Positions 52,854 through 61,844 of a stretch of 64,000 bases of DNA are shown here, piece after piece. Source of the DNA: Nocardia niwae NBRC 108934 = DSM 45340 (GTDB taxonomy: Bacteria > Actinomycetota > Actinomycetes > Mycobacteriales > Mycobacteriaceae); the NCBI RefSeq assembly GCF_001613465.1, contig NZ_BDCK01000038.1, positions 1-64,000 of the forward strand. Direction: 5' to 3'. The notes beneath the pieces were generated by a model. That model searched no databases and was not told where the DNA came from. It saw nothing but the letters and a program-made list of their open reading frames with translations. The position numbers were made by a program, and so were the translations under genes. Numbering within the stretch: position 1 is the stretch's first letter; each line of letters begins with the position of its first letter.

Positions 52854-53635
52854 ATCGCGCGAGCCAGTTGCGCGGTGAGAGTCTCGCGGGCAGTCGCCAA
52901 TGACGGCCCGTACCAGGTGAGGGCGCGACCCTCGACCAAAGCGACCGGGATATCCGGAAATGCTTCGGGTCCATCACTTTCGGTGAAGACGTAGGGTTCG
53001 TCGGGGAGCACCGCGAGCTCGACGCCTTCGATCAGCTCGGCCTCCGTGACGCGCGGATAGCGGTCGGGGCGGTCGGCGTGCACCAATCGCAGGCCCAGAA
53101 GGTGCGCGAGGTCGCCGGTGAACGTGTTGCGTCCGACCACCATCCACGGGTTCCGCCAGACCGGGATGACGGCGGCGCGCGCCGGTTCCGGTGACGCTGC
53201 GGCCCAGGCGGAGCGGGCCTCGGTGAGCCAAGCCGGGATGCCGACGCCGAGCGCCTCCACGCAGAGCCGGGCGAGTGAGACCATGGCCTCCTCGACGGTC
53301 TGGATCTCGGTCACCCACACCGCGATCCCCGCCGCGCGCAGACGTTCGACGTCGATGCGGCGGTTCTCCTCTTTGTTGCACAGCACCAGGTCGGGGGCGA
53401 GTTCCACGATGCGACGGACGTCCGGGTTCTTCGTGCCACGGACGCGCTCGACCGCCAGATCTGCTGGATGCGTGCACCATTGCGTGGCGGCCACCAAGAC
53501 TTCCGGGCAAGTGCGCGCCACCGCCTCGGTCAGCGATGGAACGAGCGACACCACCCGGCGCGGGGGTGTGCGCAGATCCACCGCGGTACCGAGGTCGTCG
53601 CGCGGCGACCCGGCCGTTGGGCTCTCTCCTGCCAC
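52841..53635 (-). CDS. BtuF-like helical-backbone metal/corrinoid receptor, cytoplasmic form
   Basis: This 264-residue protein has the class III binding-protein fold: RVVSLVPSLTEAVA at the start of lobe 1, IVELAPDLVLCNKEENR, a central linker helix, and EGVELAVLPDEPYVF in lobe 2. This resembles BtuF/FhuD-type receptors, but there is no signal peptide or lipobox and no permease nearby. Stand-alone versions occur in many actinobacteria with no defined role; given IcmF close by, corrinoid binding is possible but unproven. Confidence 0.75.
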   Translation of the reverse strand: MAGESPTAGSPRDDLGTAVDLRTPPRRVVSLVPSLTEAVARTCPEVLVAATQWCTHPADLAVERVRGTKNPDVRRIVELAPDLVLCNKEENRRIDVERLRAAGIAVWVTEIQTVEEAMVSLARLCVEALGVGIPAWLTEARSAWAAASPEPARAAVIPVWRNPWMVVGRNTFTGDLAHLLGLRLVHADRPDRYPRVTEAELIEGVELAVLPDEPYVFTESDGPEAFPDIPVALVEGRALTWYGPSLATARETLTAQLARAIHKS

Positions 53636-53916
53636 GCGGTCAGCCTATAGCAGGAGGTTCGCGCAGGTCGGGGGCTTTTCCCGAGTCGGCGGCAGAGCGT
53701 GCCGAGATCCGGCGAACCGGAGTGACGATTCGGCAAGTTCGGCGCAAGGGCAGCGGCGGGGCGTCAATGGGCAGTTCCGCATCGGGTCGCGCGGCGAGAG
53801 ACTGGATAGCGGCACCCGGCGTCGGGAAGTCTCCGGTCCCTTCGCTCCGCCGGTATCGATCCCGCCCCGACAGACCGGCGGTAACCGACAGCCCCGATGC
53901 TGGGTGCCGACCAACA

Positions 53917-54684
53917 TCAACGGTCGAACAGCCGATAGAGAGCGGTGAGTTCGCGCAGACCGGTCGCGGCGGTGGTCTCGTCCGCCGAGGTCATCCGCAG
54001 CGCCCTGCGCAGCAGCATCGGATCCAGATCCTCTGACGCCGGGCGGAATTCGACGGTGGGCAGCTCCGGCAAGGCGATGTTCTCGCCGTACGGATCGTCG
54101 GTGACGGCGGGGCTCGGCTCGCGTTCGATGCCGCCGATCAAAGTGTCCAGGTCGAGGCCACGCAGCGTGAGGATCTCGCGGGGGCGTTCGTCGAGCCGCT
54201 CGGCGAGCAGGTAGCAGACCGCCGCCACGTGCTTGCACGGCCACCCGGGATCCGGGCAGGTGCAGGTGAAATCCAGGTCGGCCGCGGTGCTCGGCAGCAG
54301 CAGCGGCCCCAGTCCGGTCGGCAGCGCGCCCGAGGCGATCTCGGCGAGCATGCCCGGCGCCGCGCGGATGGTCTCGATGAGCAACTCGAGTTCGTCCTCG
54401 CGCAACGGGCGCACGGTGAACACCGCCGTGAACGGACGCGGTTGGCTGCCCTGCACTTCCGCCGTCACCGCGCCCGGCTCGATTCGGTAGTTCACCACCT
54501 GGCCGGACCTGGCGTAGTTGCGGCCGCGCGCCAACCGGCCCGGCTCCGCCATCCGCTCGACCGATTCCACCAGCGCCTTGCCCCACCAGCTGCGCCCGAA
54601 CGCGCCGCGCCGGCTGCGCGCCTCCACTCCGCCGCGCACCGGCAGCTTCTTCCCGTACTCGGAGTAGTCGACGAACGGACTCAT
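53917..54684 (-). CDS. SWIM zinc-finger protein
   Basis: This 255-residue protein has a SWIM domain with zinc ligands in DFTCTCPDPGWPCKHVAAV (CxC...CxH), preceded by a basic N-terminal domain (GRSWWGKALVESVERM, RGRNYARSGQVV). Its ATG at 54684 overlaps the helicase stop as ATGA. This is the standard partner gene of SNF2-type helicases in actinobacteria, suggesting a DNA-binding or protein-binding accessory subunit. About 280 bases without a gene follow its stop. Confidence 0.9.
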   Translation of the reverse strand: MSPFVDYSEYGKKLPVRGGVEARSRRGAFGRSWWGKALVESVERMAEPGRLARGRNYARSGQVVNYRIEPGAVTAEVQGSQPRPFTAVFTVRPLREDELELLIETIRAAPGMLAEIASGALPTGLGPLLLPSTAADLDFTCTCPDPGWPCKHVAAVCYLLAERLDERPREILTLRGLDLDTLIGGIEREPSPAVTDDPYGENIALPELPTVEFRPASEDLDPMLLRRALRMTSADETTAATGLRELTALYRLFDR

Positions 54685-57497
54685 TCGCCCACCGCCGCCG
54701 CTCCGAGGGTGAACAGGTCGCGCAGTTCGTCGGTGCTCAGCTCGGTGATCCAGTTCTCCCCCGCGCCGACGGCCAGATCGGCGAGTTGGCGTTTGCCGTT
54801 GATCATCTCGTCGATCCGCTCCTCGATCGTGTCCACGCAGACCAGCTTGCGCACCTGGACGTTGCGCTGCTGTCCGATCCGGAAGGCGCGGTCGGTGGCC
54901 TGGTTCTCCACCGCGGGATTCCACCAGCGGTCCAGGTGCACCACGTGGTTGGCGGCGGTGAGAGTGAGACCGGTGCCACCAGCCTTGAGCGACAACAACA
55001 TCAGCGACGGGCCGGCCGGCGCCTGGAACCGGGTGACCATCGCATCGCGCTTCTTCTTCGGCACGCCACCGTGCAGGAACGGGATCTCGGCGCCGAAGCG
55101 CTCGGCGAGATAGGGCGCCACCAGCTCGCCGAACTCCCGGAACTGCGTGAACAGCAGAGCCTTCTCGCCGTCGGCCAGCACCGCGTCCACGACGTCCTCG
55201 ACGAGAGCGAGCTTGCCGGAACGGTGCGCCCCTCGGTGCAGCACGCTCGACCCGTCGCCCAGGAAGTGCGCGGGATGGTTGCACACCTGCTTGAGCCGGG
55301 TGAGCGCACCGAGCACGGCGCCCTTGCGCGCCATGCCCTTCGCGTCTTTGATCTTGGCCAGCATGTCGTCCACGACCGCCTGGTAGAGCGCGGCCTGTTC
55401 GACGGTGAGATTGGCCCGCACGGTCATCTCGAGCTTCTCGGGTAGGTCGCTGATCACCGTGGGGTCGGTCTTCACCCGGCGCAGCACGAACGGCTGGGTG
55501 AGCCAGCGCAGCCGGCTGATCGCGTTCTGGTCGCGCTCGCGTTCGATCGGAACCGCGAAGCGGGCGCGGAAGGACTGGGCGCTGCCCAGCACCTTCGGCA
55601 TCGCGAAATCCATGATGGAGCGCAGCTCTTCCAACCGGTTCTCCACCGGGGTGCCGGTGAGCGCCAGCCGGTGCCGCGCGCGCAGCGACCGCGCCGCTCG
55701 CGCCTGCCGCGTACCCGCGTTCTTGATGTGCTGCGCTTCGTCCAGGACGACGCGGTCCCAGCGCTGCCTGCCCAGTTCCCCGGCGTCGCGCGCGAGCAGG
55801 GCGTAGGTGGTGACCACCAGATCCGCGGCGGCGACGGTCTCGTCGAGTTCGGACCCGGTCCGCCGGCCCGCGCCGTGGTGCACCCACACCCGCAGGTCGG
55901 GCGCGAACCGTTCCGCCTCGCGCTGCCAGTTGCCGACCACCGACATGGGACACACCAGCAGGGTCGGGCCCGGCGCCTCGGCTGGCTCCGGCGTCTCACG
56001 TTCGTGCACCAGCAAGGCGAGCACCTGGACGGTCTTGCCGAGCCCCATGTCGTCGGCCAGGATCGCGCCGCAGCCCATCCGGCTCATGGTGGCCAGCCAG
56101 GCCAGGCCACGTTCCTGGTAGGGACGCAGCTCGGCCTTCAGCCCGACGGGTGCGGCGACCGGTTCCGGCTCCCGGCCGCCCCCGAGCAGGTCACCCGCCC
56201 ACCCGGAGGCCGTGACCTCGGTGATGGGCACCTGCGGCACCCGCGAGACGGCGATCTCGCCGAGCATGTCCGCGAAGGTGACCGGAGTGTCGTCGGCGTG
56301 GGCGGCGACATACCGGGCCGCGGCGGCCAGCGCCTTGTGATCGGCCTGCACCCACTGGCCGCGCAGCTGCACCAGATCGGACTTGCCGCGCACCAGGCGT
56401 TCCATCTCGGACGTGGTCAAGACCATGTCGCCGAGCGCGAGCTCCCAGCGATAGGCGACCAGGCCGCGCAGACCGACCGTGCTCTCCGCGGCGGGCACCG
56501 CGCTGTCCACGCGCAGGCGCATGCTCGGTTCGGCGACGCTCCAGGCACGCGGCAGCAGCAACTGGACCCCGGCGGCGTGCAGGGCGTGCGCGCCGTGCGC
56601 GACCAGGTCCAGCACCACCTCGGTGGGCAGCAGCAGGTCCATGCTGCGCGGATCGCTCGGCAGATCACGCAGTCTCGGATACGCCCGCTGCGCCGCGCCG
56701 AGCTTGTCCACCGCGATTCGCACGAGATTCGGATCCTCGTGCAGTGGAACGGTTTTCGGCGCCTCCCCGGTCAATCGCAGGCAGACCTCCAGCCGCCACA
56801 GCGCCACCGACTCGTCGGCGAGCCCGAGTTCACCGTCCGGTTCCAGCAACCGCAGCACCAATTCCGGTTCGTCACCGGTCAGGCTCGCCCGCCATCGCTC
56901 CAGCACCTCGGCGACCTGATAGCTGCCGTTTTCCAGCGGAGTGTCGCCGACCAGGGCGGCCACCAGCGGATGCGACGAGTCCGGCGGGTCGGCCAGCGAC
57001 CGCGCGATCGGATCGGTGAGTTCGGTGACCATGTCGTCCAGCACCGCGCCCGGACGCCCGGCCACCCGCAGGGCCTGCGGCATGGCGACCGCGAGCTCGG
57101 CCAGCCAGGCCCGCTGCCGCTCCCCGCCGACCAGCCGCCAGCGCACCCACCACTGGCCGTCCTCCCGGCGCAGGTCCGGCACGACACGCCCGGCGCGCAC
57201 CCAGCGTTCGATGCCACGCGCGACGTGCGCGAGAAAACGCAGATCTCCTGCCACCAGCTCGGCGGGCAACCGCTGCCGCAGCGCCTCCGCCGCCGCGACC
57301 GGGGCCATGGCGTGCGCGCGCACCCGCTCGGTCGCGGCGCCGCCGTTCGCGACGGCCAGCACCTCGGCGCGGTGCCGGAACCTCGACGTCCGCAGCGCGC
57401 TGCCCAGCGGATCCGGTAGCCCGGCGGACGTCGCGGCGACCGGCGCGTCGTGCCACAGCAGCAGCCCCGATCCCGGCGACCACAGTCCGTGCAGCAT
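54681..57497 (-). CDS. SNF2/RapA-family DEAD/DEAH helicase
   Basis: This 938-residue ATPase has an N-terminal SNF2-associated domain starting MLHGLWSPGSGLLLW. The motor follows: Walker A ADDMGLGKTVQ, DEAQHIKNAGT (motif II), ALTGTPVENRLEELRSIMDF, and C-terminal motifs LSLKAGGTGLTLTAANHV and DRAFRIGQQRNVQV. It resembles mycobacterial HelZ (Rv2101). ATG at 57497 fits the family start and has GGATGG upstream. It is coupled to the SWIM gene. Confidence 0.94.
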   Translation of the reverse strand: MLHGLWSPGSGLLLWHDAPVAATSAGLPDPLGSALRTSRFRHRAEVLAVANGGAATERVRAHAMAPVAAAEALRQRLPAELVAGDLRFLAHVARGIERWVRAGRVVPDLRREDGQWWVRWRLVGGERQRAWLAELAVAMPQALRVAGRPGAVLDDMVTELTDPIARSLADPPDSSHPLVAALVGDTPLENGSYQVAEVLERWRASLTGDEPELVLRLLEPDGELGLADESVALWRLEVCLRLTGEAPKTVPLHEDPNLVRIAVDKLGAAQRAYPRLRDLPSDPRSMDLLLPTEVVLDLVAHGAHALHAAGVQLLLPRAWSVAEPSMRLRVDSAVPAAESTVGLRGLVAYRWELALGDMVLTTSEMERLVRGKSDLVQLRGQWVQADHKALAAAARYVAAHADDTPVTFADMLGEIAVSRVPQVPITEVTASGWAGDLLGGGREPEPVAAPVGLKAELRPYQERGLAWLATMSRMGCGAILADDMGLGKTVQVLALLVHERETPEPAEAPGPTLLVCPMSVVGNWQREAERFAPDLRVWVHHGAGRRTGSELDETVAAADLVVTTYALLARDAGELGRQRWDRVVLDEAQHIKNAGTRQARAARSLRARHRLALTGTPVENRLEELRSIMDFAMPKVLGSAQSFRARFAVPIERERDQNAISRLRWLTQPFVLRRVKTDPTVISDLPEKLEMTVRANLTVEQAALYQAVVDDMLAKIKDAKGMARKGAVLGALTRLKQVCNHPAHFLGDGSSVLHRGAHRSGKLALVEDVVDAVLADGEKALLFTQFREFGELVAPYLAERFGAEIPFLHGGVPKKKRDAMVTRFQAPAGPSLMLLSLKAGGTGLTLTAANHVVHLDRWWNPAVENQATDRAFRIGQQRNVQVRKLVCVDTIEERIDEMINGKRQLADLAVGAGENWITELSTDELRDLFTLGAAAVGE

Positions 57498-57645
57498 CAA
57501 TCCATCCAACCAGGCGGGTCCGACACGGCGGCACGCCCAGTGCCCCGACCGTTGTGGATTTCTGCGCGTAACCGGCACATACTGGAATATCCGCAGGTCA
57601 TCGCAAACAACCGCAGCTTGGTCTCAAGGAAGCGGAGGAAGCAGC

Positions 57646-58008
57646 ATGACGATTCTGCTCCAGGTCCTCGAGCAGAGCTTCACCCCGACGACCGCGTGGG
57701 AACGGCGCAAATTCACCTTCATCCATGCCGACAAGATCGTCGGCATGCGGCTCGACGGACAGTCCGGCGTGTGGCTGGACCTGTCCAGACCCGGTGAATC
57801 CCAGCGGCTGGCCCGCACCCCCGACCCGCGCGAGGCGATCACGTTCCTGCTCACCACCTTCGCGAAGATCGCCGAATGCGAGGAGCGCGGCGGCTCGTGG
57901 CTGATCGGGCACGACGGAACGCATATCGAGTCGATCGCCGCCACCCGGTTCCCGCCCCGGGCCAGCGAGGTCGCCGACGACGACCTCTTGGCCCGCGCCT
58001 GGCTGTAG
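57646..58008 (+). CDS. Hypothetical protein
   Basis: This 120-residue soluble protein is unrecognised. It is an alpha/beta protein with RKFTFIHADKIVGMRLDG and GGSWLIGHDGTHIESIAAT, and one cysteine. ATG at 57646 has GGAGGAAGC upstream, a strong signal. It is divergent from the helicase gene and ends 14 bases before the convergent sulfurtransferase gene. Confidence 0.65.
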   Translation: MTILLQVLEQSFTPTTAWERRKFTFIHADKIVGMRLDGQSGVWLDLSRPGESQRLARTPDPREAITFLLTTFAKIAECEERGGSWLIGHDGTHIESIAATRFPPRASEVADDDLLARAWL

Positions 58009-58022
58009 CCCTCGGCGGCGGG

Positions 58023-58841
58023 TCAGCTACCCGTCGCGACGGGCCGCTTGGGATCGTTCGACCACTGCGACCACGACCCGGGATACAAGGCCGCCTCCAC
58101 GCCCGCGACGGCGAGCGCCGCGATCTGGTGCGCGGCTGTCACGCCGGAGCCGCAATACACGGCCACCGGCCCGGAGCCGAACCCGGCGAAGCGGTCGCGC
58201 AGTTGCTCCACCGCGCGGAAGCGGCCCTCTGCGTCGAGATTCTCGGCGGTCGGAGCGCTGAGCGCACCGGGAATGTGCCCGGCGCGCGGATCGATCGGCT
58301 CCACGTCACCGCGGAAGCGCTCGCTCGCCCTGGCGTCCAGCAGCACGCCCTTCCAGCGGGCGGCCGCGTCCGCGTCGATCACGGGCAGCTGGCCGGGGCG
58401 CAGTTCGACGTCGCCGGGCTCGGGGTCGGGCTCGGCGCCGGTCGCGACGGGCCCGCCCGCGCCGATCCAGGCGGGCAGCCCGCCGTCGAGGATGCGGACG
58501 TCCGCGACACCCGCCCAGCGCAGCAGCCACCAGGCGCGGGCGGCGGCCATGCCGCCGGTGGCGTCGTAGACGACGACCGGATCGCCCTCGCACAGCCCCC
58601 AGCTGCGCGCGCACTTCTCCAGCTGCGCGGGATCCGGCAGCGGATGTCTGCCGCGCGCGGGTGAGGGCGGCGCGGCCAGTTCGGTTTCCAGGTCGACGAA
58701 CACCGCGCCGGGAATGTGACCGGCGAGGTAGTGCTGCGGCCCGTCCGGATCGCCCAGCGCCCAACGCACATCCAGCAGGCGAAGCCGCTTGTCCGCCAAC
58801 GCTTCCCGCAGCTCCTCCGGTGAGATCAGTACCGCGCTCAA
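58023..58841 (-). CDS. 3-mercaptopyruvate / thiosulfate sulfurtransferase
   Basis: This 272-residue protein is a tandem rhodanese. The N-terminal domain (RLLDVRWALGDPDGPQ) is inactive, and the C-terminal domain has the catalytic loop CGSGVTAAH with Cys230. The CGSGVT form is typical of mercaptopyruvate sulfurtransferases (SseA-like), whereas thiosulfate sulfurtransferases more often have CRKGVT. It moves sulfane sulfur to acceptors such as thiols or cyanide. It is a single-gene unit. Confidence 0.92.
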   Translation of the reverse strand: MSAVLISPEELREALADKRLRLLDVRWALGDPDGPQHYLAGHIPGAVFVDLETELAAPPSPARGRHPLPDPAQLEKCARSWGLCEGDPVVVYDATGGMAAARAWWLLRWAGVADVRILDGGLPAWIGAGGPVATGAEPDPEPGDVELRPGQLPVIDADAAARWKGVLLDARASERFRGDVEPIDPRAGHIPGALSAPTAENLDAEGRFRAVEQLRDRFAGFGSGPVAVYCGSGVTAAHQIAALAVAGVEAALYPGSWSQWSNDPKRPVATGS

Positions 58842-59016
58842 CTCAGCTCCTCGTCCCGAATCGCGTCCTCGCGCACCGACTCCCCCACCCTACGCACCCA
58901 GATGTGCCGATGTCGCCGAACACTCGCGCCGCGCGCCGGCCGAGGCGTCCAAGTCAGGCCAGTTTCCGGGTACTGGCAGGCGACACGCCCGCGTGACCAG
59001 CGGCAATATCCGACCG

Positions 59017-60219
59017 ATGTCCAACGTTTCCGCTGCCGAAGCCACCGCGACCCAGGAACCCGAGCGGCCGCGGGCCGGGCTCGTGCCGCCGATCAGCGCG
59101 GGCGCGGTGACGGCGCTGGTCGGGTTCACCAGTTCGTTCGCCGTGGTGCTGAGCGGGTTGACCGCGGTGGGCGCGAGTTCGGCGCAAGCCGCGTCGGGCC
59201 TGCTCGCGCTGTGCGTCACGCAGGCGATCGGCATGCTGGCGCTGAGTTACCGCTACCGGATTCCGATCACGCTGGCCTGGTCCACGCCGGGCGCGGCGCT
59301 GCTGGCCGGGACGGGCGCGGTGGCGGGCGGCTGGCCCGCCGCGATCGGAGCGTTCGTGGTGACGGGAGCTCTGATAGTCGTCACCGGACTGTGGCAGCGG
59401 CTGGGTGCGCTGGTCGCGGCGATCCCGGTGGAGATAGCGCAGGCCATGCTGGCGGGGGTGCTGTTGCCGCTGTGCCTGGCGCCGGTCCGGGCGGTGCAGA
59501 CGAGTCCGGCGGTGGTGGTGCCGGTGATCCTGGTCTGGCTGGTGCTGCAACGGTATGCGCAGCGCTGGGCCGTGATCGCGGCCTTCGCGACGGCGGCGAT
59601 CGGCGCCGCGATCAGCATCGCGGTGCAGCACCGGCACCTCGATGTCGGCGCGATGGCGCCGCGGCTGGACCTGACGCTGCCGCACTGGAGCTGGCAGGCG
59701 CTGATCGGCGTGGCGATTCCGCTCTACATCGTCACCATGGCGTCGCAGAACATCCCGGGAACCGCGGTGCTGGCCTCGTTCGACTACCAGGTGCCCTGGC
59801 GCGCGGCGATGACCGTCACCGGACTCGGCACCGTCATCGGCGCGCCCGCGGGCGGGCACGCGATCAATCTCGCCGCCATCAGCGCCGCGCTGGCGGCCGC
59901 TCCCGCCGCACATCCGGACCCGAAACGGCGCTGGATCGCCGCGTTCACCGTCGGCGGAATGTACCTGGTTCTCGCCCTGGGCTCGGCCGCCCTGGTCACG
60001 CTGATCGCCACCGCTCCGGCGGGCACGCTGGAAACCGTCGCCGGCCTGGCCCTGCTGGCGACCTTGGCCGCCGCGCTCGGCGCGGCACTGCGCTCCGAGC
60101 ACCGCGAGGCGGCCGTAGTCACCTTTCTCATCGCGGCCTCCGGCGTCGGCTTCGCCGGTATCGGCGCCGCCTTCTGGGCGCTGCTCGCCGGGCTGATCGT
60201 GCGGAAGGTTCTGCCCTAG
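59017..60219 (+). CDS. benE: BenE-family benzoate/H+ symporter
   Basis: This 400-residue membrane protein has about 11-12 spans. BenE features include an N-terminal ISAGAVTALVGFTSSFAVV, the central PLYIVTMASQNIPGTAVLASFDYQVPW and GAPAGGHAINLAAISAA. BenE proteins import benzoate or other substrates with protons; no benzoate-degradation genes are in this window. ATG at 59017 has no clear ribosome site; a GTG at 58993 is in frame. Confidence 0.9.
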   Translation: MSNVSAAEATATQEPERPRAGLVPPISAGAVTALVGFTSSFAVVLSGLTAVGASSAQAASGLLALCVTQAIGMLALSYRYRIPITLAWSTPGAALLAGTGAVAGGWPAAIGAFVVTGALIVVTGLWQRLGALVAAIPVEIAQAMLAGVLLPLCLAPVRAVQTSPAVVVPVILVWLVLQRYAQRWAVIAAFATAAIGAAISIAVQHRHLDVGAMAPRLDLTLPHWSWQALIGVAIPLYIVTMASQNIPGTAVLASFDYQVPWRAAMTVTGLGTVIGAPAGGHAINLAAISAALAAAPAAHPDPKRRWIAAFTVGGMYLVLALGSAALVTLIATAPAGTLETVAGLALLATLAAALGAALRSEHREAAVVTFLIAASGVGFAGIGAAFWALLAGLIVRKVLP

Positions 60220-60304
60220 CCCGTGATGTTCGCGCGGCAGCGGCTGGGGACCGCCGGAGAACGTCCGATGACGGCGTAGGCGCCGGTATCGGTGGCGCGG
60301 AACG

Positions 60305-61111
60305 CTACTCGGTGAGCGCGGCTTGGAAGCGGCGCATCCCGTCGAGCCAGCGGTCGTAGTCCGAGCCCTTGTGGCGGTACATCTTCAGCACTTCCGGGTG
60401 CGGGAGGATCAAGAAGCGCTCCTCGGCCACCCCGGCGAGCACGATCTCGGCGACCTCCTCCGGCGACAGCACCGCGCCCGCGCTGGTGACCGCCTTCACC
60501 GCCAGTTCCGCCTCGGCGGCGTGCTCGGGCGGAACGAGGCCGCCCCGCAGCAACCGCGTGTCCACGCCCATCGGGCACACACAGCTCACCCGGACCCCTC
60601 GGTCGCCGTAGGTGACCGACAGCCACTCCGCGAAACCGACGGCCGCGTGCTTGGACACCGCGTACGGCGCCGAACCGAGCTGGGTGAGCAGCCCCGCCGC
60701 CGACGCCGTGGCGACGAAGTAACCCCCGCCCCGCGCCACCCATCCGGGCACCAGCAGCCGCGCGGCGCGGACGTGGGCCAGCACATTGACCTCCAGCGCG
60801 GCCGTCCACTGCTGGTCGGTGCTGTCCAGACCCGCGCCCCCGCCGATGCCCGCGTTCGCGAAATACAGGTCGACCGGACCGAACTCCGTCTCGGCGCGTT
60901 CGATCAAGGCGCGGATCACCGTCTCGTCGGCCACATCCCCGCCGACCGCGACCGCATCCGGCCCGAGAGACTCCGCGACTCGCGCCGCACTCGCCTCGTC
61001 GAGGTCGGCGAGCACCACACGCGCACCGGCGCCGACGAGCCGGGCGGCCAGAGCCGCCCCGATCCCCGCGCCCGCCCCCGTGACAATGGCAACTTTGCCC
61101 GAAATCTCCAT
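60305..61111 (-). CDS. SDR-family oxidoreductase
   Basis: This 268-residue short-chain dehydrogenase has cofactor motif TGAGAGIG, the NAGIGGG strand, a catalytic Ser in FVATASAAGLL, and YAVSKHA with catalytic Tyr and Lys. Asp37 at the end of the second strand (VVLADLD) suggests NAD(H) rather than NADP(H). The substrate is unknown. It lies between the BenE gene (convergent) and an Lrp-type regulator on the same strand. Confidence 0.92.
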   Translation of the reverse strand: MEISGKVAIVTGAGAGIGAALAARLVGAGARVVLADLDEASAARVAESLGPDAVAVGGDVADETVIRALIERAETEFGPVDLYFANAGIGGGAGLDSTDQQWTAALEVNVLAHVRAARLLVPGWVARGGGYFVATASAAGLLTQLGSAPYAVSKHAAVGFAEWLSVTYGDRGVRVSCVCPMGVDTRLLRGGLVPPEHAAEAELAVKAVTSAGAVLSPEEVAEIVLAGVAEERFLILPHPEVLKMYRHKGSDYDRWLDGMRRFQAALTE

Positions 61112-61205
61112 CCCCGCACCCTAGCGGGGTGGCACCGGCCCGCCGCCGAGGATCCTGCGACCCGCGCGGCGCGGACGCGGTGGCGAAGGACTACGCCGGA
61201 GTTGA

Positions 61206-61697
61206 TCAGCCCGAATTCGCCAGCCGGTCCAGCAGCGGGGCGGTGCGTGGGCCCACCAGCTCGCGCATCACCAGCGCCATGTTGGTCCGCTCGACGCCGG
61301 GGATCTTCAGGATCTGCCCGGCGATCCGATACAGGTCGTCGGCGTCCTGGGCGACCACCCGCACCGTGAGATCGGTCAGTCCGGTCATGCCGCACACCTC
61401 GGTGACCTCGGGCACCTCGGCGAGTTCGTCCACCACCGAATCCAGCCGGTGCTGATCGACGACGACCGCGACGAACGCCGCCAGCGGATAGCCGAGCGCG
61501 CGCGGCTCGACCCGCCGCTCGAAGCTGCCCAGCACGCCGCCCGCCTCCCAGCGGGACAAGCGGGCCTGCACGGTGTTGCGGGACAGGCCGAGCCGCGCGG
61601 CCAGCTCCACACCCGTCGCCCTGGGATTGGCGACCAGCTCCAGCAACAGCCTGGCGTCCGTGGCGTCCAGGGTCACGCCGACGTTTTCTCTGGTCAT
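61206..61697 (-). CDS. Lrp/AsnC-family transcriptional regulator
   Basis: This 163-residue protein has an N-terminal helix-turn-helix (GVELAARLGLSRNTVQARLSR, about residues 29-49) and a C-terminal RAM (amino-acid sensing) domain with EVCGMTGLTDLTVRV. It is divergent from the branched-chain dehydrogenase genes at 61845. That is the arrangement of BkdR-type activators that respond to branched-chain amino acids; this role is inferred from position. ATG at 61697 has no ribosome site, but an extended -10 lies seven bases upstream, so the mRNA is probably leaderless. Confidence 0.92.
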   Translation of the reverse strand: MTRENVGVTLDATDARLLLELVANPRATGVELAARLGLSRNTVQARLSRWEAGGVLGSFERRVEPRALGYPLAAFVAVVVDQHRLDSVVDELAEVPEVTEVCGMTGLTDLTVRVVAQDADDLYRIAGQILKIPGVERTNMALVMRELVGPRTAPLLDRLANSG

Positions 61698-61712
61698 ACC
61701 ACGCAGTATGAC
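61693..61712 (-). promoter_or_regulatory. Lrp-type regulator promoter with palindrome over the start codon
   Basis: GTCATAC and GTATGAC form perfect 7-bp arms separated by six bases. On the minus strand the right arm includes the extended -10 TGTCATACT, and the left arm includes the ATG. The A of ATG is eight bases past the -10, the expected transcription start. This suggests a leaderless, self-controlled gene. Confidence 0.55.
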
Positions 61713-61844
61713 ATCAGACGGCGGGGCCCAATTGAGCATTCTGCCCATCCCCCGATCAGTCACTTGCGCAGTTCGCATTCGGGTGGATGCTGTGAGATAG
61801 ACCACATTCTGTGCGTCTACGACCTGGTGAGGAGGCGATCACCC

